Below the pieces are notes generated by a model that saw only the letters and a program-made list of their open reading frames with translations, was not told where the DNA came from and made no database searches. The position numbers and the translations under genes were made by a program. Shown here piece after piece: positions 10,149 through 19,761 of a stretch of DNA of 30,278 bases. How positions within the stretch are numbered: the first letter of the stretch is position 1; each line of letters begins with the position of its first letter. The DNA is taken from positions 128,769 to 159,046 of the forward strand of contig BFEA01000135.1 of the NCBI GenBank assembly GCA_003427395.1, read 5' to 3'. This DNA is from Chara braunii. Lineage: Eukaryota; Streptophyta; Charophyceae; Charales; Characeae.

Positions 10149-10652
10149 TTAGAAGAGGCACTCATAAATCTCACAAGCGTCATCATAAAACGCGGTGACG
10201 TCGAAGCGTTCCGAGCGAATGATATTAAATCTATTTGCTCGGACCAGTCTCACGTGATGAAGAAGGCCGAACAGACCTTGCAAATCGTTCAAATGGAGTA
10301 CAATATGGAGGAACATCCCCCTGACCTCAGGAATGTTCTCTACTCCCGGACAGTCCTCGTGAACCACAACTAGGTTCATGTCTCCATAATCTCGTGATGG
10401 ATTCGGAGGCGCAAACTCATATCGCACAATACTCTGGCCTGACTCAACCAAGAAAGCATAACTCTACGGTGGTTTCCTCACACTTCCGTCCCAGAATCGC
10501 AGCGCATCCCGTTCCGAGTAAACTTCAAGTGGGTTGTACACCAACCTTCCTTTCCGTATCATGTCGGCGCGTGATCGTGTCGGCACCGCTAACCAATTAG
10601 CCGCCTCCTCGCGTGTGCTGAACAATCGGAGGATCACTGTCTCCGCAAGCAT
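10149..10652 (-). pseudogene. Unrecognised protein, upstream part with an in-frame TAG
   Basis: An ATG at 10652 opens 61 codons (start MLAETVILRLFSTREEAANW, end DGSVRKPP) that stop at TAG 10464-10466. The same frame continues for about 105 more codons to TAA at 10149 (for example ESGQSIVRYEFAPPNP and DDACEIYECLF). One former frame is therefore interrupted by a nonsense codon, or the TAG is spliced or read through. The downstream part lies in another frame. The function is unknown; no domain is recognised. Confidence 0.4.
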
Positions 10653-10689
10653 CTGAACGACGAAGCGGTAACTTTGTCAAAATAAATTC

Positions 10690-11660
10690 AGATATACCCA
10701 TTTTCGTGTCTACTCCTCACGCCCCTTTTTCGGTCGTGATTTTTGTGCCACGGTCCGACCGCGAAAGTAGTGCCTAATTGCACCCCCTTTAACACTAGTT
10801 GAGTCACGGGTTGGGCTTCTTGTGGCGCCAGCCCTCCCACACGTTGGTGGCTCCTAAAGCGGCCACCCTGCCGGGTACTAGATTCAGCCGCCCCTTTCCC
10901 TGAAAGCATGAGGAGGTGACTGCCCCTAGCTTCAAGACACCCTTCCCTCTAGGAGGTGGTTTGGAATACCCCTCCCCCTCGCCCGAACACATTATTCAAG
11001 ACTCAGAAGTTGGGCTGGCTCCACCGCAACAGCATGGTATCCCCCCGCATAAGCGGTCCGCTCCGAGTCGATAACAGGGTCGGCCCCTAAGGCAACGAAC
11101 CCCCGTCTCGGATGCCTCCTAGAGAGAAGAAGCCTAGACCCTAAGTGTCGACGACCGCTCTATGCCTTCCCGACTAAGGGTCGATTTAGACGAATCGAGA
11201 AGAGAAGGAAGTAAGATATTTTAGACGGGCATAGAAGGATAGTGTTCGTTCGGGATAGAATGGGGAAATCCTTGGGAAGATACTAAGGTGTTCCCTTGTC
11301 TTCTTTTCTTTTAATTTTCCCACGGTCTTCATTCTTTCGGCACCCGTCCGTTCGCACTTTCATTATTATTTTTGTTTCTTCTTTTTTCTGTCACATACAT
11401 TCAGGTTGAGTGGGAGAGAGGTAAGCATTCTCATTATTATCTCGAGCAAAAAATGTTGATTCCTTCTCACATGCATCTCCCATCCTACCTGCACAATCAA
11501 GAAAAAACAATCCAGAGATTCATCCATCCCCAAAACAAGTCAGCCATTTCTTCACACGCATGACATCACACTCTTACTCTACCCTTTCCCCTGAATTCAA
11601 AGCAAGGTCATGCAAGGTGTGGGTTCACGAGGGTGTGCAAAGGAACTGAGTCACACTGAC
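10690..11660. other. No gene seen: G+C-rich then AT-rich spacer
   Basis: Short frames at about 10.69-10.99 kb overlap in conflicting registers and look fortuitous. From 11.28 to 11.45 kb the sequence turns pyrimidine- and T-rich. No RNA gene or transposon terminus is recognised. Confidence 0.4.
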
Positions 11661-11665
11661 CTTGA

Positions 11666-12439
11666 GTGATTTTTATGAGGGCTCGCTCAAGAAAGCCAAA
11701 TATCTTCACAAAGAATTCGGTCGCACCACTCTCGTTGTGGCCGCTCACAAGGACGAGTCACACCCTCCTTCGAACGCCGCTGCTGACTCAGGTGCCGCTC
11801 ACCAACACAGAAGCGAGCTTGCCATTAAGGAGAGTGCCCCACTCTCAAATCCCACAGCCTCAACGTCATACCTTCCACCAAAACAGCGCCGATTCAACCC
11901 ACCAAATACCAAGTCAGGCCACCAACTGCCTGCCGCAATACTTGGTGGTCCCGGACCCAATCCCCGCTTACTCGGTATGCGGCAAAAAAATAACAACGGC
12001 CTCAACAATTCTTACAAGTGCCGCGTGTCGTACCGCCTTCAATGAGACGATCACCAAACCCTTTCCACTCCAAAGTGCACTTCCACCTTGGCGGTACCGT
12101 CCCTGCGGCAACGTCCTACCCCCCTTCTCGCAGTCCAGTGCAAAATACTGTTCCCACATAATCCAGCAGCACCCTCGCCGTACTGCCAAGAAAATCGGTG
12201 CTGCCGCTGCCAGAATTCGGCAGCGCTTCTGCTGTACCGCCAAGAATACCAGCGCTGCCGCCGCACAATTTCGGCAGCGCTTTCGCTGTTCCACCAAGAA
12301 AACAGGTGCTGCTGCCACAAAAATTCGGCAGCGCTTCCGCCTCACCTCCCTAGAAAACCAGCAGCAACCTCAAGGCCACGGCTTCCCCACAGCCTGCAGC
12401 ACAGCACAGAAGGTGGGGCAAGAAGCTCCCAGCCTCTAG
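11666..12439 (+). other. Open frame of 257 codons over a 54-bp repeat, doubtful coding
   Basis: A plus-strand frame starts MIFMRARSRKPNIF and is rich in Thr, Pro, Arg and Gln. Its C-terminal third contains three 18-residue repeats (pattern AxKxxxAAAxxxRQRF). Another frame on the minus strand is also open through the repeat, as expected when a 54-bp repeat free of stops is expanded. No family is recognised. The area could equally be LTR or spacer. Confidence 0.25.
12185..12342. repeat. 54-bp tandem repeat, about three copies
   Basis: Units begin near 12185, 12239 and 12293 and share CCAAGAA, GCTGCCGC and TTCGGCAGCGCTT. The period is a multiple of three, so reading frames persist through it. 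Confidence 0.8.
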
Positions 12440-12655
12440 CTATGGCTGCCTCCTCCTTCNTCCAAGTGCTNCTGCAGACCTCCANCACTTCGCCTCATNA
12501 CACCAGCAGCCAGCCAGCCAGCATCTACTCAAGTAGAATGCCCCAGCAGCATTGCCACAAGTGTGAGGCTGTTGGGTGGTAGGCTGGCTTTTATAGCTAG
12601 CTGAAGGCTGAGGGCAGCTGCTTTGCCCCCAGCCAAATCTCGGAATAGCGTCTGG

Positions 12656-12860
12656 CCCTCGATCAAACTCGCGATCAAGGGTCAGGGAACTTGTTGTTCC
12701 CCTAGGGAAACCAAGTTTTGAACCCTGGTAATGCATCTGGCCTTCACCCGCGGCCAGACGCAGCCCAAAAATGGTTGTACTCAACCATTTTCAAGCAGAC
12801 TGTTCAACCCAATAGTCTGCTGTCTATCCATAGTCCAGATGCTTCTAAACTTGCATCTGG
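12656..12860. other. Cluster of six short hairpins
   Basis: Consecutive inverted repeats in about 205 bp: CCCTCGATC/GATCAAGGG (near 12656-12682), GGGAAC/GTTCCC (12685-12701), TCTGGCC/GGCCAGA (12736-12758), AAAATGGTTG/CAACCATTTT (near 12767-12791), GCAGACT/AGTCTGC (12795-12820) and CCAGATGC/GCATCTGG (12835-12860). Loops are 4-12 nt. This density is unlikely by chance and suggests a structured RNA or a hairpin-built DNA element. Confidence 0.6.
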
Positions 12861-12980
12861 GCCCCCGTCTTGACCAAGTTCGCGGCATCCCCTCTTTCCC
12901 AACTTCCTTTCACTCTTCTTCTCTTACCCCTATATCTACTCTAAGTCCGCGGCCACATACGTGGCAGTTACTTCTCCTCT

Positions 12981-13032
12981 TTTTTTTTTTTTTTTCCTTC
13001 CCCCTTTTTTTTCTTCGTTTTTTTTTTTTACA
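12981..13032. repeat. Poly-T rich tract
   Basis: Two T runs separated by CTTCCCCC-type sequence. Low complexity. Confidence 0.8.
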
Positions 13033-13411
13033 TCAGGGGCAGCTCGTCGTTTAAAAACGAACGAGCACACCAGCCCCCCACGTCATTTCACAGAGTCGAA
13101 CTAGAGTCAAGCTCAACAGGGTCTTCTTTTCCTTGCCCCGCGCCTGTATCAGGACGCAGATAGCGCCCGGTACCAACGACAGTCTGCACCCTGTTTCCCG
13201 AACGGACGGGCGCGGACACTTGCTTACAAGGCCAAGGGGGAATTCCCGAGCAATATGGCGATGTATCTTTCCTAACAAAAATAAAAACTAAACTAAAACT
13301 AAAACGAAGCGTCATCTGGCGCTGGGAGAAATGACGGGGACTTAGTGTCCCCACAAAATGTAACGGGCGCCCGTTTTTCGAGCAGCCCTTTCGGATCGAG
13401 GTAGGCTTTTC

Positions 13412-13436
13412 CTTTTTTTTTTTTTTTTTTTTTTTT
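13412..13436. repeat. Poly-T tract adjoining the truncated hammerhead
   Basis: A T run of about 25 bases replaces the 3' portion of the minus-strand ribozyme. A second AGGTARGC-poly-T junction lies about 260 bp away near 13660-13686. Confidence 0.8.
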
Positions 13437-13479
13437 GACTTTCACCGACTCATCAGGAGGCTACGCCTCTACAGTCGAC
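13431..13479 (-). ncRNA. Truncated type III hammerhead ribozyme
   Basis: The minus strand shows ACTGTA, then the stem I hairpin GAGGC-GTA-GCCTC (13457-13469), then the core CTGATGA (13450-13456), then GTCGGTGAAAGTC. The last part matches the array units at 25.2-27.0 kb. It then runs into a poly-A tract where the second half of stem II, GAAA and the stem III 5' strand should be. The would-be cleavage site is after GTA. It is a relative of the same ribozyme family and inactive as drawn. Confidence 0.6.
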
Positions 13480-13767
13480 GGTAGGGTATGCCAACGGTCG
13501 CGTCGTTTCGCCCCGATGGCGCCGTCCTACCAGGGCTACAAAAAAGGAAGAAAAAAAAAAAAGAACGAATCCAAAAAAACGGAACGAACTCCTTACCTTG
13601 GCGTTGTAGCTGTCTTCATCACGCCCGTACCTGGATGCTTACGCGTCCAGCTATAGGACAGGTAAGGCTTTTTTTTTTTTTTTTTTCCCAAAAAAAAAAG
13701 AGAAGAATTTTGGACCAGTTCTCGATTTATGCGTATCATCCTTTCACAGGGGCCATTTCACCCGGGC

Positions 13768-13963
13768 GCGGCTGATTTCAGTCGCGCGATCTCAAAGATC
13801 ACACGGCCTGAAATCGGCCGCACCCCTTGCCTAGTCGCGGGCTGCTCCAAAAGGAGTTAGCCCGGTAGTGCACTTTGTCAGGTTCAATCCCCATGCCTGC
13901 GGGGTGGTAATCAAACGACGGTATCAGCCCCCCTTCCTAGCGCCTAGCAGGCTATGCCTGCTA
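13768..13963. other. Second hairpin cluster, GC-rich
   Basis: Inverted repeats GCGGCTGATTTCAG/CTGAAATCGGCCGC (13768-13821, enclosing GATCT/AGATC), GGGCTGCTCC/GGAGTTAGCCC (about 13839-13863) and TAGCAGGC/GCCTGCTA (13945-13963). The spacer near 13856-13892 has TAGCCCGGTAG and GGTTCAATCCC, resembling Pol III A and B boxes, but they are only about 20 bp apart. Confidence 0.5.
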
Positions 13964-14457
13964 AGCCGGCTTTCTGTCGTGGCTGGCCGGCGGGGTCGAC
14001 AGCCAACAGCCTTGACGGTTGCCCTACCCAGCCGGCCTTGACGCCTTCGCCCCCGGGTCCTCGGCGCCTAAGCCCTATGGACCCTAAGCCATTCCTTCAC
14101 GCCGAGGTCCCCTTTTTGGCCCACTTAGGCCCTGAATCGCGCGGCTTAACAGCCACGCGACCTTATTATAGGTAGGGTAGGCTCAACTTTGGTTTTCCCA
14201 CGACCGCACGCCAGTGCGGTCTCGTCGAAAATCGCGGACGGCAGTGCCGACAACCGCTATCCCGCACGGATGTCGATGTCGTCCTGCATCGACGATGTCA
14301 GGTTTGAAAAAGTTTAAGTCTCTCAGTCATAGCGCTGGTCTGAATAAACTTTGGCAACATCAATCTCATCAAGTCCTCCAATTTAGCGAAAAGGTCAAAC
14401 AGCGTCCGACGTTGAAAAACACGGGCAGATATCCTTGTCAGGGTTTCTGCCCCGACA
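13964..14457. other. No gene seen: right end of nested insertion
   Basis: G+C-rich sequence with short frames that I regard as fortuitous. It ends CCCCGACA at 14450-14457, next to resumed gag homology. Confidence 0.4.
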
Positions 14458-14854
14458 CCGCAGTCGGACCAAGGCTGCTACAGTAGCAGCTAGTTCCTCT
14501 TGGAACCGGTCAGCATTGGTTTCCGGGATCCGAAGGAGAGCCACCTGATCAGCAATGTCGGCGGCTCTTGCTATTGTCGCTGCCTCCCTTTCCCTCTGCA
14601 CGGCATCATCATACAGTTTTTGAAAGAACGGTTTCTGGCTCTCGTCTGCTGCGTCCAGCATGGCCTGCCATTGGTCAGATGTGATGACCGCCATGCCGGA
14701 GGAAGGGGTGTCAGTAGAACTCTCAAGAGGGGTCCGCTCTCTCCTTACCTTTGGACGAACACTCCTCTTGCCCCTTCTCACACTCTCAAACAGCACACCT
14801 TCTCTCTCCCTTTCCTCTCTTTTCGCTGTCTGCGCACGTCTCGATACCGGACAT
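14458..14854 (-). pseudogene. Gag N-terminal part (copy B), 5' side of the insertion
   Basis: Matches copy A at about 884-1275: basic N terminus, then SGMAVITSDQWQAMLDAADE. The initiator ATG is at 14852-14854. Two bases (CG) present in copy A near 1257 are missing here, which shifts the frame a few codons after the start. The frame is open again from 14796. Confidence 0.75.
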
Positions 14855-14900
14855 AGATAGTTCAGATAAAAGAAACAAACAGAAAACCACTCAGAGAAGA

Positions 14901-14964
14901 AGGTTGAACTCCTAGACGGAGCGGCGAATCATTTGGACTTAGAGCGGGGCACGCAACAGAGGAA

Positions 14965-15008
<44 letters not shown>

Positions 15009-15573
15009 GAGAGGTCTGATTTATAGAACGGGCCCAATCAGATCAGTTGGAGATCCCCTCTTGTCTAACCTGACAGGGGACTTGCATCACAATAAATCAG
15101 ACGAAGAAGACTAATCTGCAGCAATGGAGATTTCGAGGGGTGCAGATGGTCGCCGAGTCAGACGTGGGGCAGTATGTGCTAACATGCGGTAAGGCCAGTC
15201 AAGATCCCCTTGAAAGGAATGCCCTTGTTGTCCGTATGTCCCCCAAATCCAGCACAGCAAAGAAATCCACTGGCGGCAACAGATCTGGGCCCAAAAAGTC
15301 ATGTCCCGTTGGGCCTGGTCCCATTGGGTCCCAAGTGGTCCCGAGTAGGCCGTGGACCAGGTCTAACGAGACAGGGGTACCAAGTCGGACCCAAACTGCC
15401 TCTACCGTACTGGAAAGGAAAAGACAACTTTCAGCAAGAACTTACTTCTACAGCCGTTCAGAAATGAAAAGACAATGCANCGTAGAAAGATATGTCATTT
15501 AGAGNAGATNCATCATNCATCCATCCATCAGGTGAGAAAGCAATCCACAAGCTCACACACACAACCAAGACTG
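14901..15573. mobile_element. 673-bp insertion in the leader of copy B
   Basis: Copy A is continuous here. In copy B the sequence CAGAGAAGA occurs at 14892-14900 and again at 15574-15582, an exact 9-bp duplication flanking 673 bp. Nine-base duplications are usual for Mutator-like elements, but no convincing terminal inverted repeat is seen (AGGTTGAACTCC versus ACCAAGACTG). The insert contains a long internal poly-A run and several N bases. No coding region is convincing. Confidence 0.65.
14971..15005. repeat. Poly-A tract inside the 673-bp insertion
   Basis: About 35 consecutive A on the plus strand. It is internal to the insertion and not at its end. Confidence 0.9.
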
Positions 15574-16117
15574 CAGAGAAGAGGAAGAGAACCCAACACA
15601 CCCCCAACAGGCCATGAAGCACCAAGCAACCTCCCACGGGCTTACCCAGGTCACACGGCACTTACCTGTGAGGCCCAGCCTCCAAAGATGGATAACGAGT
15701 CACTCCCCTCTCATATAAGTCCTACTGATCCCTAGCTACCACTACACGAAGTGTCCTAGCATGACTAAGAGGGCCTTCCTACACCCCTGTTGCAAAGTCG
15801 GATCCCCCGTCGATGCCTGAAGACCAAAGTAGCAACTTGCAGCAATCCGATGCACATATGGCAGCCTCCGATCAACTCTCCTTCTTGAGGGGAAGCCCAA
15901 AAGTCACTCAATGTCTTCCTGAAGTCCAGATTCTTGGTGCGAGTACCTCTCACTCTCTACTCCCTCTCGCTTACTCCAAACAACCTCCTTTGTGTCTTGC
16001 CACCCCATACATTCACTCAAGCAACCTGGTTGGGTCCAATGTCGACCCTACATGACCTAACCAGGTGGGGGCAGCATCCCCATACCTCGCTGCCCCACTT
16101 AACCCTAACTTCCCAAC

Positions 16118-16161
16118 CCTAATCCGAGATTAGGTCATCCTTAACCTAATTCGAAATTAGG
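16118..16161 (-). promoter_or_regulatory. Twin palindromic hairpins in leader (copy B)
   Basis: Counterpart of 1857-1900. The first palindrome is unchanged. In the second, the centre changed from CGG to CGA while the arms CCTAATT/AATTAGG remain perfect. Confidence 0.5.
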
Positions 16162-16199
16162 GTTAGGGTGACTAACACCTCTCGCCAGCAAGTAAGTCC

Positions 16200-16211
16200 G
16201 CTCCGATACCA
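16200..16211 (-). other. Primer binding site, initiator-Met tRNA type (copy B)
   Basis: Same 12-mer TGGTATCGGAGC as in copy A, two bases from the LTR end at 16214. Confidence 0.85.
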
Positions 16212-16213
16212 AT

Positions 16214-17521
16214 TGTTAGGATCCTTGTCATTTCCCAAGTGCAAACTCACAATGAAAGACAATGCCACCCAATTGCGAAAGAAATGAAAGCACTTACAAA
16301 GAAATAAAGAGCAGAGGAGAGGCAAAGAAGAAGAAGAAGAAAAGTAAGAAAAAGAAGAAGTACACCAGCAAGACTAATGACAATTCCCCCTTCTCTCTCC
16401 ACCTTCCTCCTTCCTGCTTCTCTTCACCAATCTTATTCTTCTTTCAATAATAATAATAATAACAATGAATGGATGAACCAGAATCAATGTCCGAAGCTCC
16501 CTCTTACTGCTGACTCAACTCACAACAACAACAACAACAAGAAAGTCCACCATGGCCATGGCTTCCCTCCTTCATCCTCCTCTCTCATGCATAGGCCATG
16601 GCGGACTACTGGGAGGCAGCTATGATGCTGCGCTGATGTCCCAAGACAACCCAAAGCAGCTATGTCGCTGCTTGACTTGGTCCGCTATGCCTGACTCTGC
16701 CTTGAGCTGCTCTGGTGCAGCGCTACCCCAACTGGGGCCTTCCAGATGCAGCGCCCAACAAGGTGATGAAGATGGTGTCCACCATAGCCAGGTAAGTGCC
16801 CTACCACTCTCCTACCATGCCCCCTTCTTCCTCCTCCTCAAGCTGGGGTGCTCGCCATAGCTAGGCTGAGCCCCAGCGGACCTTCACCTCCAAGCAGCGC
16901 TGCTTCAGTCCAGCGCTGCGCTCCAGCAGCATGTCACCAATCCTTGCATACCGCCTCCTGGGCGGTGACTTCCCAGGCCAAGCAGCCTCCCAGCAACCGG
17001 TACCTCCTCCCTTTCGGAGGGAAACATCATTGCAGGCTCTGTTATTGTCTGGACAGGCCCTAGACCCGGGCTACTTCGACTGGTACCGGCCTACCGCTAC
17101 TGGGCCTCTAAAAATGCCAACTTTTTGTCTTCTTCTGCTCGGCCTACCTGCTACTTGAGTGTTTTTCCCCAGCTGCTTTAAGTGTCGTGGGCCTATCCCC
17201 CGCTACTTGAGTGTTTACCCCCCTGCAACCCTCAAAGTCACGGCCACAGGTAAGTACCGGCCCTGCGGGGCCTTGCAACCAACAAGTACCCTTGCGGGTC
17301 ACACACACTCAACCGACAAGCACTCAGACAGGCATGCACGGGCAGGCACGCACACACACACAACCGGCAAGCACTAAGACAGGCATGCAAACCAGTAGAC
17401 ACGCATACACACAGACTTGGGACCACAGCAAAATGCGGGAATCACAGCAAGGCACTCATTTCATTGGCAAATCCCAGAAATCAGCAGTGTTCCCAATCTG
17501 TGTTTTTAGCGGGTCATTATA
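16214..17521 (-). repeat. LTR2, 5' LTR of copy B
   Basis: Aligns end to end with LTR1. The inner end is TGTTAGGATCC on the plus strand. The outer end GGGTCATTA runs directly into a TA microsatellite (17519-17534), so the terminal TG and any flanking target duplication cannot be recovered. The difference from LTR1 includes the missing block of about 50 bp and many point changes, so the copies are not brand new. Confidence 0.9.
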
Positions 17522-17534
17522 TATATATATATAA
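17519..17534. repeat. TA microsatellite at the outer LTR2 end
   Basis: A short alternating TA run that has overwritten the LTR terminus. Confidence 0.85.
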
Positions 17535-19590
17535 AGCGTCTGTAAGGTTTTGGAGTCAGGGTAGGGTAGGACATAAGTCACCTAAAAGCGCCAGGAGGTT
17601 GCGGAACACCTGCCTGTCCTCCTCTTTCGCTTCGTCTCGTCCTCTACGTCCGATGTCGTCCCCCTCTTCTCCTGCCTCTCCCTCTCGTCCTCGTGTTGCA
17701 CTCCTCGTATGCTCATCACCGTCTTCTTTGTCTTTTCTTCACTGTGGCGTTGAGTTCCCTTACCTACATTCTTCCTTGGACCAGAGGCTGCTCACCTAAG
17801 AGACCTGACCCTCTTCTTTATCTCGTCTTTCTCCGCTTCCAAATTCGGCTGCCCATTTCTTCAGTCTTTCATGCGGCATCTCCCACCACTGATGACAAAC
17901 AAGAGTGGACTAAAAGGGCCCGATAATGGTGATATATTGTTGATGTGCCATGTGACAAGAATGTAGCGAACAGTCGTGGGCCAAGATTTGAAGGATGGGA
18001 TGCTATGCGTTGGGTGGAAATTCCGTTGAATTGAGAAAGGACAGGGAAGAGTCCCACAGGGCCGTGTGTTTGCTATTGTTGGATGGGAGTTCGTTCTGAG
18101 CGTTGGAGATGGGGCGGCCATAGGCATAGATGAGCTTTTCTATTCTATAGCAATCGAATGACGTAGCTGAAAGCAGAAGAAAGGTAGAAATCTTGAGCAG
18201 AGGAAGGAGGAGAGGTAAGAGAGTATATGATGAATCCTTTGCTGCTCTATTTTTTGTCTCCCCCTCCTCACCCTCGTCTTTTTTGGTTTATACCCCCTAT
18301 ATTCTCCTTTTCCTCCGTCCACTCTGCATAATCTGTGCATTGCAGCTTCTATATGCCTACCACCTCCCCACATGTTTGCCGCCTCCTGCTTTTGTGATCT
18401 CGCTCATCCTCTCCCAGCAATGGCCTACCACCACATCTTTCTTGCCTCTCGAGCCCTATGCGGAAGGCCTCTATGGCAAGAATTGTTGTCAGCGTAAGAT
18501 GCAGTGTGTTGTCTAGTTGCAATGGGAACAGATGAGATGAGATCCAGACGTGGAGGGCAGAGTGGGGAAGGCGGACCGTGACAGGAATTGTTGTCAGCGT
18601 GAGAGGCAGTGTGTTGTCCATGTGGGTAGAGTGGCTACCCTTGGCAGGTCAAAGCGCGTTGCACTCTTGTTGGAGCTGAGAACTTGCAGGTCACTGTTTC
18701 TCTCCTCCCCCTCTTCTCCTTTTCTCATGGCCCTCCATCGCCCGACGAAGCACAAGCTCAGCAGCCCAGTATGTGGGGGGTGCAATGTGGCCACGGAACC
18801 CCATCTCTCATGCTCTTACTTGTGGTAATCTCCTTTTCTTCCTCCTACTCTCTTGCGCAAAATTTATAACATCGTTAAATATTAAAAATAATGCTTCATT
18901 GTATTGAATTGTCTAATAGCGGGTGAAAGAGTAAGCTAAATAGAATATTAACTATCATAAAATTATAGACCTTTTTTTTTTTTTTTTTTTTAAATGGGGC
19001 CCAGTGCCCAAGGCTCATATTGACATATGTGATACAACGCAGAAACACGCCTCTTCCCATTAGGGCTGGGAGAGCCTTCGCCACTGCTCCCATAGAGTCA
19101 ACTTCCCTGCACAATGGAGATGGAATTGAGATTGAGAATAAGGAGTGGGCAGTGGGCATTGATTGCTTCCCCGAGGAGGAAGGACTAACTCAGCCCCGTA
19201 GACATTTAATTTCTGCTCTACTATAGCGAAGAAAACAATGATAAAACCCTACCAACAAAATTCCAAGGGGGAGTTACAGCAGAGCAAAGAAATCGAACCC
19301 ATCCCTGGTCCTAGTCAAACCCTCATTGAATATGTCGAATAGTAAAGGCCCCATGCAATGGAATAAAGCCAAGCATCACGAGAGAGGAAGAATTAACCAA
19401 GCTAGGGAGATCAACACACGTGAAGGGAGGGGGGAGAGATAACAAACCGAGAAATCACTCGTGCCTCCCACCTCCCTCGCCACAACCACTCTTTCTTCCT
19501 TCTGAATCCCACGGGAACAGCTCATTGTCCTGCCACCCCTCACCGCGTCGGCAGATCAGCATCTTCTCATGCTCGACAGCATTTTCGTGC
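17535..19590. other. No gene recognised: mixed intergenic sequence
   Basis: Pyrimidine-rich plus-strand stretches (17.6-17.9 and 18.2-18.5 kb) give short frames on both strands without recognisable domains. A poly-T run lies at 18971-18990. Host exons cannot be excluded but nothing supports one. Confidence 0.4.
18475..18618. repeat. Short direct repeat, about 40 bp twice, 105 bp apart
   Basis: GAATTGTTGTCAGCGT...GCAGTGTGTTGTC occurs at about 18479-18513 and 18584-18618 with few differences. Confidence 0.7.
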
Positions 19591-19761
19591 AAGAACCCTT
19601 AGCTACCCTTCAACCCCAGAAAGTTGGCAACCGATCCCAGAAGAGTCCCCCAAAAAAAGAAGGCGGGAAGAAACCGAATAGCCGTCACCTTAGTACAAGA
19701 CCCATCGAAAGATATTGGTTGCATGCCGATCGTGTCGATCGAAGTGAGCAAGACAGTCATG

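Larger units (their letters stand above)
8436..14457. mobile_element. 6.0-kb nested insertion inside gag, class unresolved
   Basis: Defined by comparing the gag of copies A and B: copy A is continuous where B is interrupted. The insertion is richer in G+C and hairpins than its host. Its ends read (CAC)TGTCGAG at the left and CCCCGACA(CCG) at the right, so TGTCG...CGACA form a short terminal inversion. No clean target duplication is seen (at most CC). It could be an LTR-type element, a CACTA-like DNA element or a composite. No transposase, RT or integrase is recognisable inside. Confidence 0.6.
1953..17521 (-). mobile_element. Ty3/gypsy chromovirus copy B, degenerate, with nested insertions
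   Basis: A complete LTR-to-LTR unit on the minus strand: LTR2, primer site, leader, gag, CCHC, protease, RT, RNase H, integrase, chromodomain, polypurine tract, LTR1. Domain order protease-RT-RNase H-integrase identifies Ty3/gypsy, and the chromodomain-like tail identifies a chromovirus. Without the two insertions (about 6.0 kb and 0.67 kb) the unit would be near 8.9 kb. Gag and pol are cut by several in-frame stops and at least one frameshift, so it cannot be autonomous. Confidence 0.9.

Noticed and set aside
13016-13050. Minus-strand CCCCTGATGT followed by an A run and CGAAG, as a possible hammerhead
   Set aside because: The core reads CTGATGT and there is no stem II or stem III pairing.
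13350-13930. Possible extra LTR starting TGTAACGGGCGCCCG with a primer-like GGTATCAGCC near 13921
   Set aside because: No second copy of the putative LTR was found in the window and no polypurine tract or coding domain accompanies it.
17535-18870. Several 60-110 codon frames on both strands
   Set aside because: They conflict with one another, are rich in Ser/Leu/Pro from pyrimidine-rich DNA, and show no domain or consistent start.
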